Shown one piece after another: positions 48,615-60,420 of a DNA stretch of 64,000 nt. The stretch is from BP-133 sp040756995 (GTDB lineage: Bacteria; Actinomycetota; Acidimicrobiia; IMCC26256; BP-133), in assembly GCA_040756995.1 (NCBI GenBank), contig JBFLYK010000003.1, positions 124,001 through 188,000 on the forward strand, read 5' to 3'. The position numbers and the translations under genes were made by a program. The notes under the pieces are model-generated. The model worked only from the letters and a program-made list of their open reading frames with translations, did no database searches and was not told the DNA's origin. Numbering within the stretch: position 1 is the stretch's first letter; each line of letters begins with the position of its first letter.

Positions 48615-49787
48615 GTGGCGGTCCGGTTCCGCACCACCATCGACAGCGCACCGCCGGCCCCCCTCCCGACCGTCGGGCCTGCGGTCACGGCGCCGGAGAC
48701 GGGCGAGCCTCGCGGCGACGAGCGATCGGAACGGCTGCGGCGGGCTGCCCGGCGCCTCGGGGCCCTGTTCATCGGCCTGGGTCTGTTCGTCACCGCCCTC
48801 GGGGTCATGAAGGCGGGGGCGGTGGAGCTCATCCCCACCCTCCAAGGGTCGGTCTTCACCGACAACCCCTGGAGCACGCTGGGCCTGGGCTGGCTGGGCG
48901 CCTGCCTCGTCCTGTCGGGCTCGCCCATCGCCGCCTCGTCGCTCACCTGGCTCGACGCCGACGCCATCACCGGCTCCCAGGCCTTCACGATGCTCACCGG
49001 CTCCCGCCTCGGGGCGTCGTTCGTGGTGCTGGTCGTCGGGTTCATCTACACCCTGCGTCGGACGGGCGAGACCGGCAAGACCCGCCGGGCGCCGATGTCG
49101 ATCGGCATTCTCTCCCTCACGATGACGATGGTGGCCTACCTGCCGGGGGCGCTCCTCGGCTGGCTGCTCCTCACCGGCGGCCACCTCGACGCCATCAACC
49201 TGACCCCGCCCCCGTCGCTCCTGTCGCTGACCGACACGGCCTTCGGCTGGGCGGTCGACCTGGCCACGAACAACCTGCCCGGCTGGACACTGTTCCCCGT
49301 CGGTCTCGGCATCCTGCTCCTGGCCTTCAAGGCCTTCGACGCCGCTCTCCCCCAGGTCGACTCCGCGCGCCTCGAGCACCGGGCCGACGCCTGGTACAAG
49401 AAGCCGTGGGCCATGTTCCTCGTCGGCTGCGGCGTGGCCCTTCTCACCCTGTCGGTGTCGGTGGCGCTCACCGTCCTCGTCCCGCTGGTCGCCAAGGGCT
49501 ACCTCAAGAAGGACGACACGCTCCCCTACATCGCCGGGGCCAACATCACGACGCTGGCCGACACGCTGGTGGCCGCCATCCTGCTCGGCAACCCGGTGGC
49601 CTCCCGGGTCGTCCTGGCCGAGGTCATCGGAGTCGGCGCCTGGACGCTGCTGCTGATCGCTCTCTTCTACCCGACCGTGCGCCGCGGCTGTCTCGGGGTG
49701 TCGCGGGCGACGCTGCGCTCGGTCCCCCGCCTGGCCGTCTTCCTCGGCGTCCTCTTCACGGTGCCGATCACGCTGATCGCCGTCTGA
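48615..49787 (+). CDS. Na/Pi cotransporter-family membrane protein
   Basis: A 390-residue integral membrane protein with about eight helices. It carries the two inverted family repeats: SPIAASSLTWLDADAITG then SQAFTMLTGSRLGASFVV, and GANITTLADTLVAAILLGNP. This fits NptA-like (PF02690) phosphate:sodium symporters, though the substrate may differ. GTG at 48615 with GGGAGG 5 bases before. It is followed after 6 bases by the convergent GH31 stop. Confidence 0.82.
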   Translation: MAVRFRTTIDSAPPAPLPTVGPAVTAPETGEPRGDERSERLRRAARRLGALFIGLGLFVTALGVMKAGAVELIPTLQGSVFTDNPWSTLGLGWLGACLVLSGSPIAASSLTWLDADAITGSQAFTMLTGSRLGASFVVLVVGFIYTLRRTGETGKTRRAPMSIGILSLTMTMVAYLPGALLGWLLLTGGHLDAINLTPPPSLLSLTDTAFGWAVDLATNNLPGWTLFPVGLGILLLAFKAFDAALPQVDSARLEHRADAWYKKPWAMFLVGCGVALLTLSVSVALTVLVPLVAKGYLKKDDTLPYIAGANITTLADTLVAAILLGNPVASRVVLAEVIGVGAWTLLLIALFYPTVRRGCLGVSRATLRSVPRLAVFLGVLFTVPITLIAV

Positions 49788-49793
49788 GCGGCC

Positions 49794-52061
49794 CTACCGG
49801 GTCAGGGTCACCGTCGCCGAGGCGTCGGCGGCCAGCGGCGGAAGCTTGATGTCGCTGATGCCGGCCCGGGACGGGTCGCGGTACCAGCCGATGCCGGCGG
49901 CGTCGAAGGCGACCTTGTCGTCGTGGCGGGGCAGGACCGTCTCCCCCATTGCCACCCGCGTGGTCCGCCCGAGGTCGTGGACCGTGAGGCGGTACTGCCG
50001 ACGGTCGACCTTCCCGGCGTAGTCCCCCACGCTCGGGCCGATTCCGACGGTGATGCCGGCCGGGCCCGGCGCCACGGTGAAGGTCTGTTCGGCGTACTCG
50101 CCCCGGGTGTAGCCCCGGCTGACGCCGTCGTCCTCGTATAGCGTGAAGGAACCGGCCTGGCCCGGATAGATGTCGAGGTCGAGCCGGCTGCGGTCCCTTG
50201 TCCGCCAGGAGAGGGTCCCCTCCGGCCACATCGGGATGATCGACCCCGCCTTCACGAACAGCGGCAGCTTCTCGGGCGGGGCGTGGTAGCCGTTGACCGT
50301 CAGCGGGCCGACGAAGACCTGCCCCGACCAGTAGTCCGTCCACGTCCCCCGGGGCAGGTAGATCCCGTCCCGCACAGTCGTGTCGGAGTAGACGGGGGCC
50401 ACCAGGAAGGCCTCGCCGGCGAGGAACTCGTACTTCACCGCCTCGCCCCAGGTCTTCGGATCCTCGGGATACTCGAGCACCAGCGGGCGGACGGCGCCGA
50501 CCCCGGTCCGGTGGGCCTGGGCGGCGTAGGTGTACTGGTACGGGATCAGCCGCTCCCGCAGCAGGAAGTACGACCGGTTGGCGGACAGGAACGGCTCCCC
50601 GTCCCGCCACGGCCGCTTGTGGCGGACCGACCAGCCGTTCATGGCGATGCCGGTGGGCAGGAAGGTCTTCCACTGCAGGTCCCGTAGGTAGGTGAGAGCG
50701 CTGCCGTCGAAGATGCCGTCGACGTCGCTGGTCGTGTAGGCCTGGCCCGACATGGTGGAGCCGGCGTAGGTCGGGATCTGCCACCGGATCGACTCCCAGT
50801 TGCCCTTCTGGTCGCCGCTCCAGTGCACGCCGCAGCGCTGCGTGCCCGACCAGCCCTCGGGTAGCCAGACGAAGCCCCGGATGTCGGTGTCGCGCTCCAT
50901 CCCCCGGTAGGCGTCCTCACAGGCGGAGAGCGCCGCCCGGTAACCGGGCGCCACCCAGCCGATGTCGAGCTTGCGGACCCGGACGCCGGCCCGGACCTCG
51001 GCGGCGTGCGACCCGAGCCCCGTCGCCGTCCACAAGCCGAGCTCCATGTTGCGCTCCCGCAGACCGGCCGCCACCTGGTCGAGGTACTCGTAGCCGCAGC
51101 CGTAGCCGTCGTTGACCAGCATCCACCCCAGCGGGACCCGGTGCTTCAGGTAGTCGTCGGCCACCTTCAGCGAGTCGAGCGTCGAGATCTCACCGTGTCG
51201 CTGACTGTGCAGGTAGCAGTCGGCGTCGCCCATCTCGAGGCCGTAGATCGGCGGCAGGAACGGGCGGCCGGTGAGTTCGGTGTACCGGTTGATCACGCCC
51301 TTGAGATCACCGACGAAGTAGTAGGCGTCGAAGCGGTTCTCCTCGTGGCCGGTCAGCACCGGCGAGGTGAACGAGTACGAGCCCGGCGCCAGCGTGTTCC
51401 GCAGGACGCCGTAACCGGCCGTGCTCACGTAGAACGGCGCCGAGTTCGGGTGACCGCCGTCGTCCCAGTCGTAGCTGACCGCCACCTTGATCGTCTGGTC
51501 CCGGTGGGAGAAGCGGCCGTTCTGCATGCCGCCCCCGTAGAACTGCTCCCGCGGCCCCCGGGACAGGATCTGGGTGGTCTGCCGGCCGTCCCACGTCGGG
51601 CCGGCGAGCTCCTCCCAGATCAACGTCCGGTCGTCGGCCCGGTAGAGCGCGAAACGGAGGCTGGCCTTGTAGACCCGCAGCGCCAGCGACCGGGTCCGGA
51701 GGAGGTGGTGGGTACCGGCGTCCGTGACCTGCGGGTTGACGCCCGGATAGTCGCTCTTGACGACGATGTTGGCGGCCGGCGCACCGGACTGCTTGGGTGC
51801 GGTGTTGGCCGGATCGGTGAAGACGCCGTCGGGCGCCATCCAGATGCGGAACAGGTCGTCGGTGGCGAAGATCACCTGGAAGCGGGCCCGCACCGCGGTG
51901 ATCTCCACCGTGTTGCCCCGCACCAGAAAGTCCGTCACGGGCCCGGGTGTGACCGCCTTCGGCGAGTCGCTCCGGGCCATGGCCGGTAATCCGACGATCA
52001 GCAGCACGGCCACCAGCGCGACACGCTGGACATGTCGCCGCGCCCCCCGCGACCGATCCAT
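49794..52061 (-). CDS. Secreted glycoside hydrolase family 31
   Basis: A 755-residue alpha-glucosidase-superfamily enzyme: signal peptide (VALVAVLLIVGLPAMARS), an N-terminal beta domain with the family landmark GPREQFYGGGMQNGRF, and a catalytic barrel with probable nucleophile D366 (VRKLDIGWVAPGY) and downstream HWSGDQKGNWESIRWQIPTY; then beta domains. The form with DIGW and a long C-terminal part recalls the isomaltosyltransferase/alpha-glucosyl-transfer branch more than starch alpha-glucosidases. I chose the ATG at 52061 (GAGGG 5 bases before). It is separated by 47 bases from a secreted repeat protein on the same strand. Confidence 0.85.
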   Translation of the reverse strand: MDRSRGARRHVQRVALVAVLLIVGLPAMARSDSPKAVTPGPVTDFLVRGNTVEITAVRARFQVIFATDDLFRIWMAPDGVFTDPANTAPKQSGAPAANIVVKSDYPGVNPQVTDAGTHHLLRTRSLALRVYKASLRFALYRADDRTLIWEELAGPTWDGRQTTQILSRGPREQFYGGGMQNGRFSHRDQTIKVAVSYDWDDGGHPNSAPFYVSTAGYGVLRNTLAPGSYSFTSPVLTGHEENRFDAYYFVGDLKGVINRYTELTGRPFLPPIYGLEMGDADCYLHSQRHGEISTLDSLKVADDYLKHRVPLGWMLVNDGYGCGYEYLDQVAAGLRERNMELGLWTATGLGSHAAEVRAGVRVRKLDIGWVAPGYRAALSACEDAYRGMERDTDIRGFVWLPEGWSGTQRCGVHWSGDQKGNWESIRWQIPTYAGSTMSGQAYTTSDVDGIFDGSALTYLRDLQWKTFLPTGIAMNGWSVRHKRPWRDGEPFLSANRSYFLLRERLIPYQYTYAAQAHRTGVGAVRPLVLEYPEDPKTWGEAVKYEFLAGEAFLVAPVYSDTTVRDGIYLPRGTWTDYWSGQVFVGPLTVNGYHAPPEKLPLFVKAGSIIPMWPEGTLSWRTRDRSRLDLDIYPGQAGSFTLYEDDGVSRGYTRGEYAEQTFTVAPGPAGITVGIGPSVGDYAGKVDRRQYRLTVHDLGRTTRVAMGETVLPRHDDKVAFDAAGIGWYRDPSRAGISDIKLPPLAADASATVTLTR

Positions 52062-52108
52062 TGGCACCCTCGTCGAGACCCTCCCCCCGGGGGTCTCAAC
52101 GATAGGCG

Positions 52109-54457
52109 CTACCGAAGCGGCGGGAACAGGGCGAAGCCGGGACGCCAGGTCTTCGTTCCGCCCAACGTGAAGTGCTTGTCGAGCGTGTGGAAGAAGTTGC
52201 CGCCCAGGTAGAGGCCGTGGGGGCCGACCGCCAGAACCGTCGCGCCCTCCTCGGTGTCGGCCTGCGCCGTCCACGACGGGTCGGGCCGGCCATCGGGGAA
52301 GAACGCCGCCAGGTGGCGCTGGAGCACGGCCGACTTGGCCGGGTGCGGAGCCCCGGGGAAGCACTTCACCGGGATGTGCTTGAGGCACTCCTCGTTGGGG
52401 TCCGGAACCACGACGTCGAAGTGGCCACCGAAGTAGATCCGGTCGTCGGTCACCGCCAGCGTGAGCGCGTCCCCGTCGACGTGCGTCAGGAACACCCGCT
52501 CCTCCTGACCGGGCCGGTGGGCGACGAGCGCGCCGCCCCCGCCGCCCTGGGCGGTGAGCACCAGCTCCCCGTCGTGGGACATCTCGATGTCGAACACCGG
52601 CCGGTTGTTGTGCGGGCGCCAGTCGGCCAGGCTCCCGTCGGAGGCGTTGAGGGCGACGAGCCCGCTCTTCTGGTTGTTCTTGTCGTCCTCCGGCCGGGTG
52701 CCGAGGTGGAGGAAGTCACCGCCGACCATGAGGTACTTGCCGTCGCGGGTGACGGCGACGGCGTCGACGACACCCTGCACCGCCTGGGTCGGGTCACCGG
52801 CCTGGCCCACGAAGGAGCCGCCGTAGTTGGGGGGAGGCCTCCACCCCTCGACGGGACTGCCGTCGGAGGCGTTGAGGGCGGCCACGCCCGGGAACGCCTT
52901 GTCACCGAGTTTCAGGAAGCCGCCGCCGATGTACACCCGGTCGCCGTGCGGCCAGATGCTGTAGACGGTGCTGTCAGGGTCGGGCGGGTTGAACGTCGGG
53001 TCGAGAAGCCCCGTCTGCAAGTCGAGGGCGGCCAGGCGCCCGGCCCGGCCCCCGCCGGCATTCATGAAGCGGCCGCCGATGTACAGGCGCCGGCCGTCGG
53101 GCGAGATCGCCATGGCGGCGACGCTGGCGTCGGGCGCAGCGTTCTCGGTGAAGGTCCAGTCCGCGGCCGGCTTGCCGGTGCGGGCGTCGAGCTCGGCCAG
53201 GAAGGCGACCGGCTTGTGGTACGGCTCTCCCGGCGGCGGCGTGGCGTGGTCGATCAGCTGGTGGAAGAACCCGCCGATGAACAGCCGGTTCCCGATCACG
53301 GCAATCGAGCGGAGCTCCTCGGCGAACCGGGCGTTGTGCCACTTGTCCAGCGTGCACTCGTTCTTCTTGGCCTCGTAGCACGGCTGCCGCAGCGGGTGGC
53401 TGGGATCGTGACCGACCTGCGCCGTCGTGCCGTACGTCCCGTCGAGGGGGAGCGAGGAGTACAGCGGGTAGTCGATGCCCGACGGCGGCGTCGTCGTCAC
53501 CGTGGTGCCGGTACCGCCGGGCCCGGTGGTGTCGGTCGTGCCACCGCCGGCGCCACCTGTCCCTCCGGAAACGCCCGATGTGGTGGGCGACGGGAGCACC
53601 GCCATGCCGACGATCGGCTTGGCCAGCGCCCCGGTCGGGCGGCCGAGGTCGACGGCGTCGCCGAAGGCGGCCAGCGAGCCGTCGGCCCCGACGGCCCAGT
53701 AGCCGGCGCCGGACGGCGTCGGAGCCATTGCCGCGACCGAGCGCAGCGCCGAGGCGGAACCAAGGGCGGCGGCGTCGCCGTAGGAGAAGATCACTCCGTC
53801 CGAGCCGATCATCCAGTAGCCCTTGCCGGACGGTGTGGGCGCCATGCCGGCGATCGGCTTGGCCAGCGGTGTGGCGCCGGCCGAGCCGTAGAAGGCGGCG
53901 TCACCGAAGGAGAAGATCCCGCCGTCGGACGCCACCATGCGGTAGCCGCGGCCCGTGCCGGACGGGGTCATGCCGGTGATCGGCTTGTTGAGCTTGATCC
54001 CGCCGGTCGAGCCGAGGAACGGCGCGTCACCGAAGGAGAAGATTCCGCCGTCGGACGCCACCAGCCAGTAGCCCTGGCCGCTCGGGGTGGCGGCCATGCC
54101 GACGATCGGCTTGTTGAGCTTGATCCCGCCGGTCGAACCGAAGAAGCCGGCGTCGCCGAAGGCGAAGATCCCACCGTCCGACGCCACCAGCCAGTAGCCC
54201 TTGCCCGAGGGCGTCGGCGTCATGCCGACGATCGGCATGTTGAGCTTCACGGCTCCCGTCGAGCCGAAGAACTTGGCGTCTCCATAGGCGAAGATCCCGC
54301 CGTCGGAGGCCACCAACCAGTAGCCCTTGGGCGCCGTTTCGGCGGCGTTCGCCGGCGACAGACCTCCAGAGGACAGGACTGGCGTCAAGCCCGCCAGCAT
54401 GAGAACGAGGAGCGCGGTCAGACCGCGCCGGAGGCGAGAACCGGGCGAAACGTGCAT
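52109..54457 (-). CDS. Secreted repeat protein with beta-propeller-like C-terminus
   Basis: A 782-residue exported protein: signal peptide (LTALLVLMLAGLTPVL..ANAA), six tandem repeats of about 42 residues (residues 45-292; typical unit GYWLVASDGGIFAFGDA then FFGSTG then PIVGM..TPSG), a Gly/Thr/Ser/Pro linker (to about 350), and a C-terminal region with repeated VYIGGGFLKLG/LYIGGRFMNAG/LYLGGNFF motifs like delta-60 or quinoprotein-type beta propellers. The last repeats are more diverged, which shows growth by duplication. The ATG at 54457 has GGAG before it. A surface or secreted binding role is likely; no enzyme motif is seen. Confidence 0.8.
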   Translation of the reverse strand: MHVSPGSRLRRGLTALLVLMLAGLTPVLSSGGLSPANAAETAPKGYWLVASDGGIFAYGDAKFFGSTGAVKLNMPIVGMTPTPSGKGYWLVASDGGIFAFGDAGFFGSTGGIKLNKPIVGMAATPSGQGYWLVASDGGIFSFGDAPFLGSTGGIKLNKPITGMTPSGTGRGYRMVASDGGIFSFGDAAFYGSAGATPLAKPIAGMAPTPSGKGYWMIGSDGVIFSYGDAAALGSASALRSVAAMAPTPSGAGYWAVGADGSLAAFGDAVDLGRPTGALAKPIVGMAVLPSPTTSGVSGGTGGAGGGTTDTTGPGGTGTTVTTTPPSGIDYPLYSSLPLDGTYGTTAQVGHDPSHPLRQPCYEAKKNECTLDKWHNARFAEELRSIAVIGNRLFIGGFFHQLIDHATPPPGEPYHKPVAFLAELDARTGKPAADWTFTENAAPDASVAAMAISPDGRRLYIGGRFMNAGGGRAGRLAALDLQTGLLDPTFNPPDPDSTVYSIWPHGDRVYIGGGFLKLGDKAFPGVAALNASDGSPVEGWRPPPNYGGSFVGQAGDPTQAVQGVVDAVAVTRDGKYLMVGGDFLHLGTRPEDDKNNQKSGLVALNASDGSLADWRPHNNRPVFDIEMSHDGELVLTAQGGGGGALVAHRPGQEERVFLTHVDGDALTLAVTDDRIYFGGHFDVVVPDPNEECLKHIPVKCFPGAPHPAKSAVLQRHLAAFFPDGRPDPSWTAQADTEEGATVLAVGPHGLYLGGNFFHTLDKHFTLGGTKTWRPGFALFPPLR

Positions 54458-54561
54458 ATCACTCCGTTCGGCACAGGCGGAGACGAGGGGAAGCCCTAAA
54501 CGTGAACTCAATACGCTCAGGACGGGCAGATCTCCTGCCTGACAAGGCCTTTCGGGCAGGA

Positions 54562-54813
54562 TCAGCCCGGCTCGGCGTCGGGCTCGCGGAGCGCCTGGGC
54601 GAACACGTGGATCATCTGGGGCGGGGAGCGCTTGGGCTCCACCATCTGTCCGAGGGCGGTGGCCATCCGCCAGATCACGTGGCCGGCCGCGGTGGCGAGC
54701 TCCTCCGGCTCGTGACTGCGGAGGAACACCTCGACGGCCTCCTCGTCACCGGCCGCGACGGCGATGCTCAGGCTGAGGACGGCGTCGAGGACGTCGGGGT
54801 CCGGTTGGTCCAT
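54562..54813 (-). CDS. 83-residue hypothetical protein
   Basis: A small acidic helical protein (DVLDAVLSLSIAVAAGDEEA, then TAAGHVIWRMATALGQMV). AGGA stands 8 bases before the chosen ATG; an ATG 9 bases earlier is possible. Its start overlaps the end of the HTTM-type gene by 46 bases, so it may be coupled to it. I do not recognise a family. Confidence 0.5.
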   Translation of the reverse strand: MDQPDPDVLDAVLSLSIAVAAGDEEAVEVFLRSHEPEELATAAGHVIWRMATALGQMVEPKRSPPQMIHVFAQALREPDAEPG

Positions 54814-55679
54814 GGGTCCCATCCTGGCACCGGTCGGCGGAGGCGCAGGAAGAGGGGTTCCCAGTTCACCAGGAGGAGAGTGACGACGAAGGCGTACTTC
54901 CAGTAGTCGAGCCCCAGCGTCAGCCAGGTTCCGCCGTGGAAGGCGAAGGCCGTGGCGACGACGGCGGGCCGGGCCCGCCGGTAGAGCAGCAGCAGCGGGA
55001 AGCCGAGCTCGAAACCCATGACGACGGCGGCGGCCAGCTGCGACAGCCAGGGGCGATCGGCGATGAACAGCGCCAGCTCCGGCACCTTCGCTTTGCCGTT
55101 GGCGCCGGCGTAGAGAATCCAGCTCATGTTGTCGCTGGTCACCCAGGCGACGCCGGACACGGTGAGCTTGCGGAGGCCGGTGAAGAAGTAGGCACCGGCC
55201 ACGAAGGTGAGCGCGGTGTGGATCGGCCAGCCCCACAGAGCCGACCGGCGGGTGGTGGCCCGGTGGAGCCATCGGGTGGCCGGGGCCAGCAGGAACGGGA
55301 CGCAGCCGATCAGGAGCAGCAGATCGTTGTGCTGGATCTTCCCCCGGCTGGCCCGGAGAGCGGCCAGGACGAGGTAGGCCAGCCAGGCGACGGCCAGCGT
55401 CGTGCGCCGGCGCCACCCGGCGGCGGCCAGGGCGGCGGCGGCGACGCCGGCCACCTGGATGGCGACGATGACGGCCGCCGGCGGCATGGAATCGAGGAAG
55501 AAGAGCAGGGGGACGGGCCGCAGCAGTGCCGGCGGCAGCTGCGCCAGTTCCGCCCAGGGGAAGAAGGCCAGGTGCAGCCCGATGAGCGCCGCCAGTCCGG
55601 TGATGACGGCGGTCAGCTGCAGCTCCGTACCGGGCGAGAACAGCCAGGCGCGGAACCGGGCCAGCGTGGCGCCCGTCAT
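54768..55679 (-). CDS. HTTM-type membrane protein
   Basis: A 303-residue membrane protein with about seven to eight helices, resembling the HTTM/vitamin-K-dependent-carboxylase-like transmembrane domain: the segments LAFFPWAELAQLP, DSMPPAAVIVAIQVAGVA, RGKIQHNDLLLLIGCV and SWILYAGANGKAKVPELALF fit. A soluble carboxylase part is missing. The ATG overlaps the stop of the upstream gene (ATGA), whose product carries one membrane helix. The function is unknown; such pairs are common in actinobacteria. Confidence 0.65.
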   Translation of the reverse strand: MTGATLARFRAWLFSPGTELQLTAVITGLAALIGLHLAFFPWAELAQLPPALLRPVPLLFFLDSMPPAAVIVAIQVAGVAAAALAAAGWRRRTTLAVAWLAYLVLAALRASRGKIQHNDLLLLIGCVPFLLAPATRWLHRATTRRSALWGWPIHTALTFVAGAYFFTGLRKLTVSGVAWVTSDNMSWILYAGANGKAKVPELALFIADRPWLSQLAAAVVMGFELGFPLLLLYRRARPAVVATAFAFHGGTWLTLGLDYWKYAFVVTLLLVNWEPLFLRLRRPVPGWDPWTNRTPTSSTPSSA

Positions 55680-56209
55680 TCCAGCTCGCACTGGTGGACC
55701 CTGACCCGGCGGGTCGAGGGGCTGGGCGGACCGCCGGGATCCACCGGGATGCGGCCGAGGACGTGATCGATGGCCACGGCGGCCACAGTCTGGTGCTGCG
55801 CCCGGGCCACCGGCCCGAGGGCCAGGCAGACGGACTGCCGCTCGGTGGCTGGCAGGCCTTCGAAGTCCGACAGGAAGTGGGTCACGCCGTGGTAGGCGGC
55901 CGGGGCGTGCCGGAGGTCGACCGACCGCTCCGACCCGTCGGTGCCGACCGCCCGCACCTGCCAGCCCCAGAAGTCGCCGTGCCGGAGCCGGGCGTACATC
56001 TTCCAGCCGGTGAGCGGCCAGGCCTCGACGCCGATCAGGCCACCGAGCAGGAAGAGTCCGAGGAACCCGCCGACGAACCGGCGGATGCCCCGCCCGGGGC
56101 CGCGCCCGTCCGACTCGGCGTCGTCGGCATCTTCCGCGCTGGCGCGGTCCGGGGCGGGGACAAGCTCGGTTTCGATGCCGCCAACGGTGGCAGGTCGAGG
56201 TCGGCCCAC
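55676..56209 (-). CDS. Single-helix partner of the HTTM-type protein
   Basis: About 177 residues: an acidic N-terminus, one membrane helix (RRFVGGFLGLFLLGGLIGVE) followed by AWPLTGWKMYARLRHGDFWG, and an extracytoplasmic domain. The stop overlaps the start of the HTTM-type gene. The start is uncertain: GTG at 56209 fits the gene layout, while a GTG at 56302 would overlap the divergent zinc-ribbon gene. I infer a joint function of the two membrane proteins, nothing more specific. Confidence 0.6.
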   Translation of the reverse strand: MGRPRPATVGGIETELVPAPDRASAEDADDAESDGRGPGRGIRRFVGGFLGLFLLGGLIGVEAWPLTGWKMYARLRHGDFWGWQVRAVGTDGSERSVDLRHAPAAYHGVTHFLSDFEGLPATERQSVCLALGPVARAQHQTVAAVAIDHVLGRIPVDPGGPPSPSTRRVRVHQCELE

Positions 56210-56292
56210 GCAATGACCGCATTCGGAGCAAGTGCGCTGCGCCGCACCCCGGAATTGGAGGGGGCTCCCAGATGGCCGCCAATTAAGGGAAC

Positions 56293-56508
56293 GTGAAGGC
56301 ACGGCTGCTGAGGAGTCTCATCGCCGAACGGGTGGCGCCGGGAACGGCGGCGCCCGGGCCTCGGGCGGACTGGACGGTCGGGCGCTGCCGCCACTGTGAC
56401 GAGCGTGTCTGGCTCAGCCGCTCCTGGGTCGAGGTGCTGGCCCGCGACCCGCAGGCCGTCGCCTCCTGCTTCGAATGCGCCCACGCCCTCGTGGAGGACC
56501 CGCATTAG
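56293..56508 (+). CDS. 71-residue putative zinc-ribbon protein
   Basis: A small basic protein with two Cys pairs, CRHC (residues 32-35) and CFEC (59-62), spaced as in a one-zinc ribbon, around the segment DERVWLSRSWVEVLARDPQA. The GTG start has AGGGA close by. It lies 33 bases before the aconitase gene and may be transcribed with it. I know no named family. Confidence 0.55.
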   Translation: MKARLLRSLIAERVAPGTAAPGPRADWTVGRCRHCDERVWLSRSWVEVLARDPQAVASCFECAHALVEDPH

Positions 56509-56541
56509 TCGACGCTGTGCCGCGAGCGGCAGACTGCAGGT

Positions 56542-59348
<2,807 letters not shown>

Positions 59349-59352
<4 letters not shown>

Positions 59353-59567
59353 CTGGCGGCCAGCGAGGCGATCCCCCAGACCGCCACGACGAAGCCGATC
59401 ACCAGGTAGGTGAGGGTGCGGGCCAGCGGTGCCCGGGGGAGGGCCTCGCCCTCCTCGGTCACCGGCGCCGGGGCCCGCCGCCGGAGCAGGGCCAGCAGGT
59501 TGCCGACGAACAGGGCCGCCCCCATGGCCACCAGCAGCTCGCGGAGAACGTCGTCGTAGAAATCCAT
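59349..59567 (-). CDS. 72-residue membrane protein
   Basis: Two predicted membrane helices (LLVAMGAALFVGNLLALL, and TLTYLVIGFVVAVWGIASLA) joined by a short acidic/Pro-rich loop. The stop overlaps the acnA stop on the other strand. No family is recognised; the form (MDFYDDVLRELL start, two helices) is common in actinobacteria. The Shine-Dalgarno is weak. Confidence 0.55.
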
Positions 59568-59592
59568 CGCCGGCGCCCAGCCTAACGGTCGG

Positions 59593-60333
59593 TCAGAATC
59601 GGATGACCTCGCCCCAGGCCGCCATCTGCGCCGGGTCGCCGAAGACCTCGAGGCCGTCGGAGTTGCGCCGGTTGTAGAGGAACAGCTCGAGGTCCGACGC
59701 CGGGCCCCGGACGGCCACGTCGGCCTTGGCGTGCTCCCGGCGGATCTCGACGTTGCCGCCGTCGAAGGCCACGACCCATTCGCCGGGGACGTCGGTGGTG
59801 TGGAAGTGGTAGCTGCCCGACAGCGGGATGGGACCGCCGCGCCCGACCCGGATCGGCAGGAAGGCGAGGTACTCGTCGATCCCGTCCGACGCCAGCTCCG
59901 CCGGCTCGACCGCAGTCGGCGGGCGACCGGCCGCCGCTTCGGCGTCGACCCGGTGGATGACCGTCTCGTGGGCCATCCGCCGATACCAGAACCGGGCGGG
60001 GGCCGGCCCGCCGTCGAGCCAGTTCCACACCGGCGTCTCGGGGTCGGCGCCCCCGAAGACGCTGAAGGCCTGCTCGGCACCGGCCTCGAGCCAGGCCAGC
60101 GGCTCCTCGTCCTGGGCCTCGGCCTCGATGCCCTTGGGACTCACGTACTCGGTGGCCCTGCTCTCGAGGAGCTGGCACATCCAGCGGAAGACCCGCCCCT
60201 GGTGGCGGGCCAGGTCGGCCACCTTCCATTCCGGACAGGTGGGGACGGTCGCATCGACGCCGGCGGTGCGGGCGGCGTCGAGGAACAGCGCGACGTTGTC
60301 CCGTACCCGGTCGAGGTATTCGAAGGGCTCCAT
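59593..60333 (-). CDS. Maleylpyruvate isomerase-family (mycothiol-dependent) protein
   Basis: A 246-residue protein of the TIGR03083/DinB-like family: the N-terminal four-helix domain has metal-ligand-like His in ADLARHQGRVFRWM and AHETVIHRVDAE, and the C-terminal part (KADVAVRGPASDLELFLYNR) is the sterol-carrier-like tail of this family. The ATG at 60333 is preceded by GAGG. Members use mycothiol, an actinobacterial thiol, but the reaction here is unknown. It lies upstream of the small membrane protein gene on the same strand. Confidence 0.85.
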   Translation of the reverse strand: MEPFEYLDRVRDNVALFLDAARTAGVDATVPTCPEWKVADLARHQGRVFRWMCQLLESRATEYVSPKGIEAEAQDEEPLAWLEAGAEQAFSVFGGADPETPVWNWLDGGPAPARFWYRRMAHETVIHRVDAEAAAGRPPTAVEPAELASDGIDEYLAFLPIRVGRGGPIPLSGSYHFHTTDVPGEWVVAFDGGNVEIRREHAKADVAVRGPASDLELFLYNRRNSDGLEVFGDPAQMAAWGEVIRF

Positions 60334-60420
60334 TTCTCGCACCTCATCCTCTGCGGCCGATCCCCACCGACACCTTGCGGCCGGGTTCGGATTCGGCGCT
60401 CGCCCCACATTAGGTGGGAG

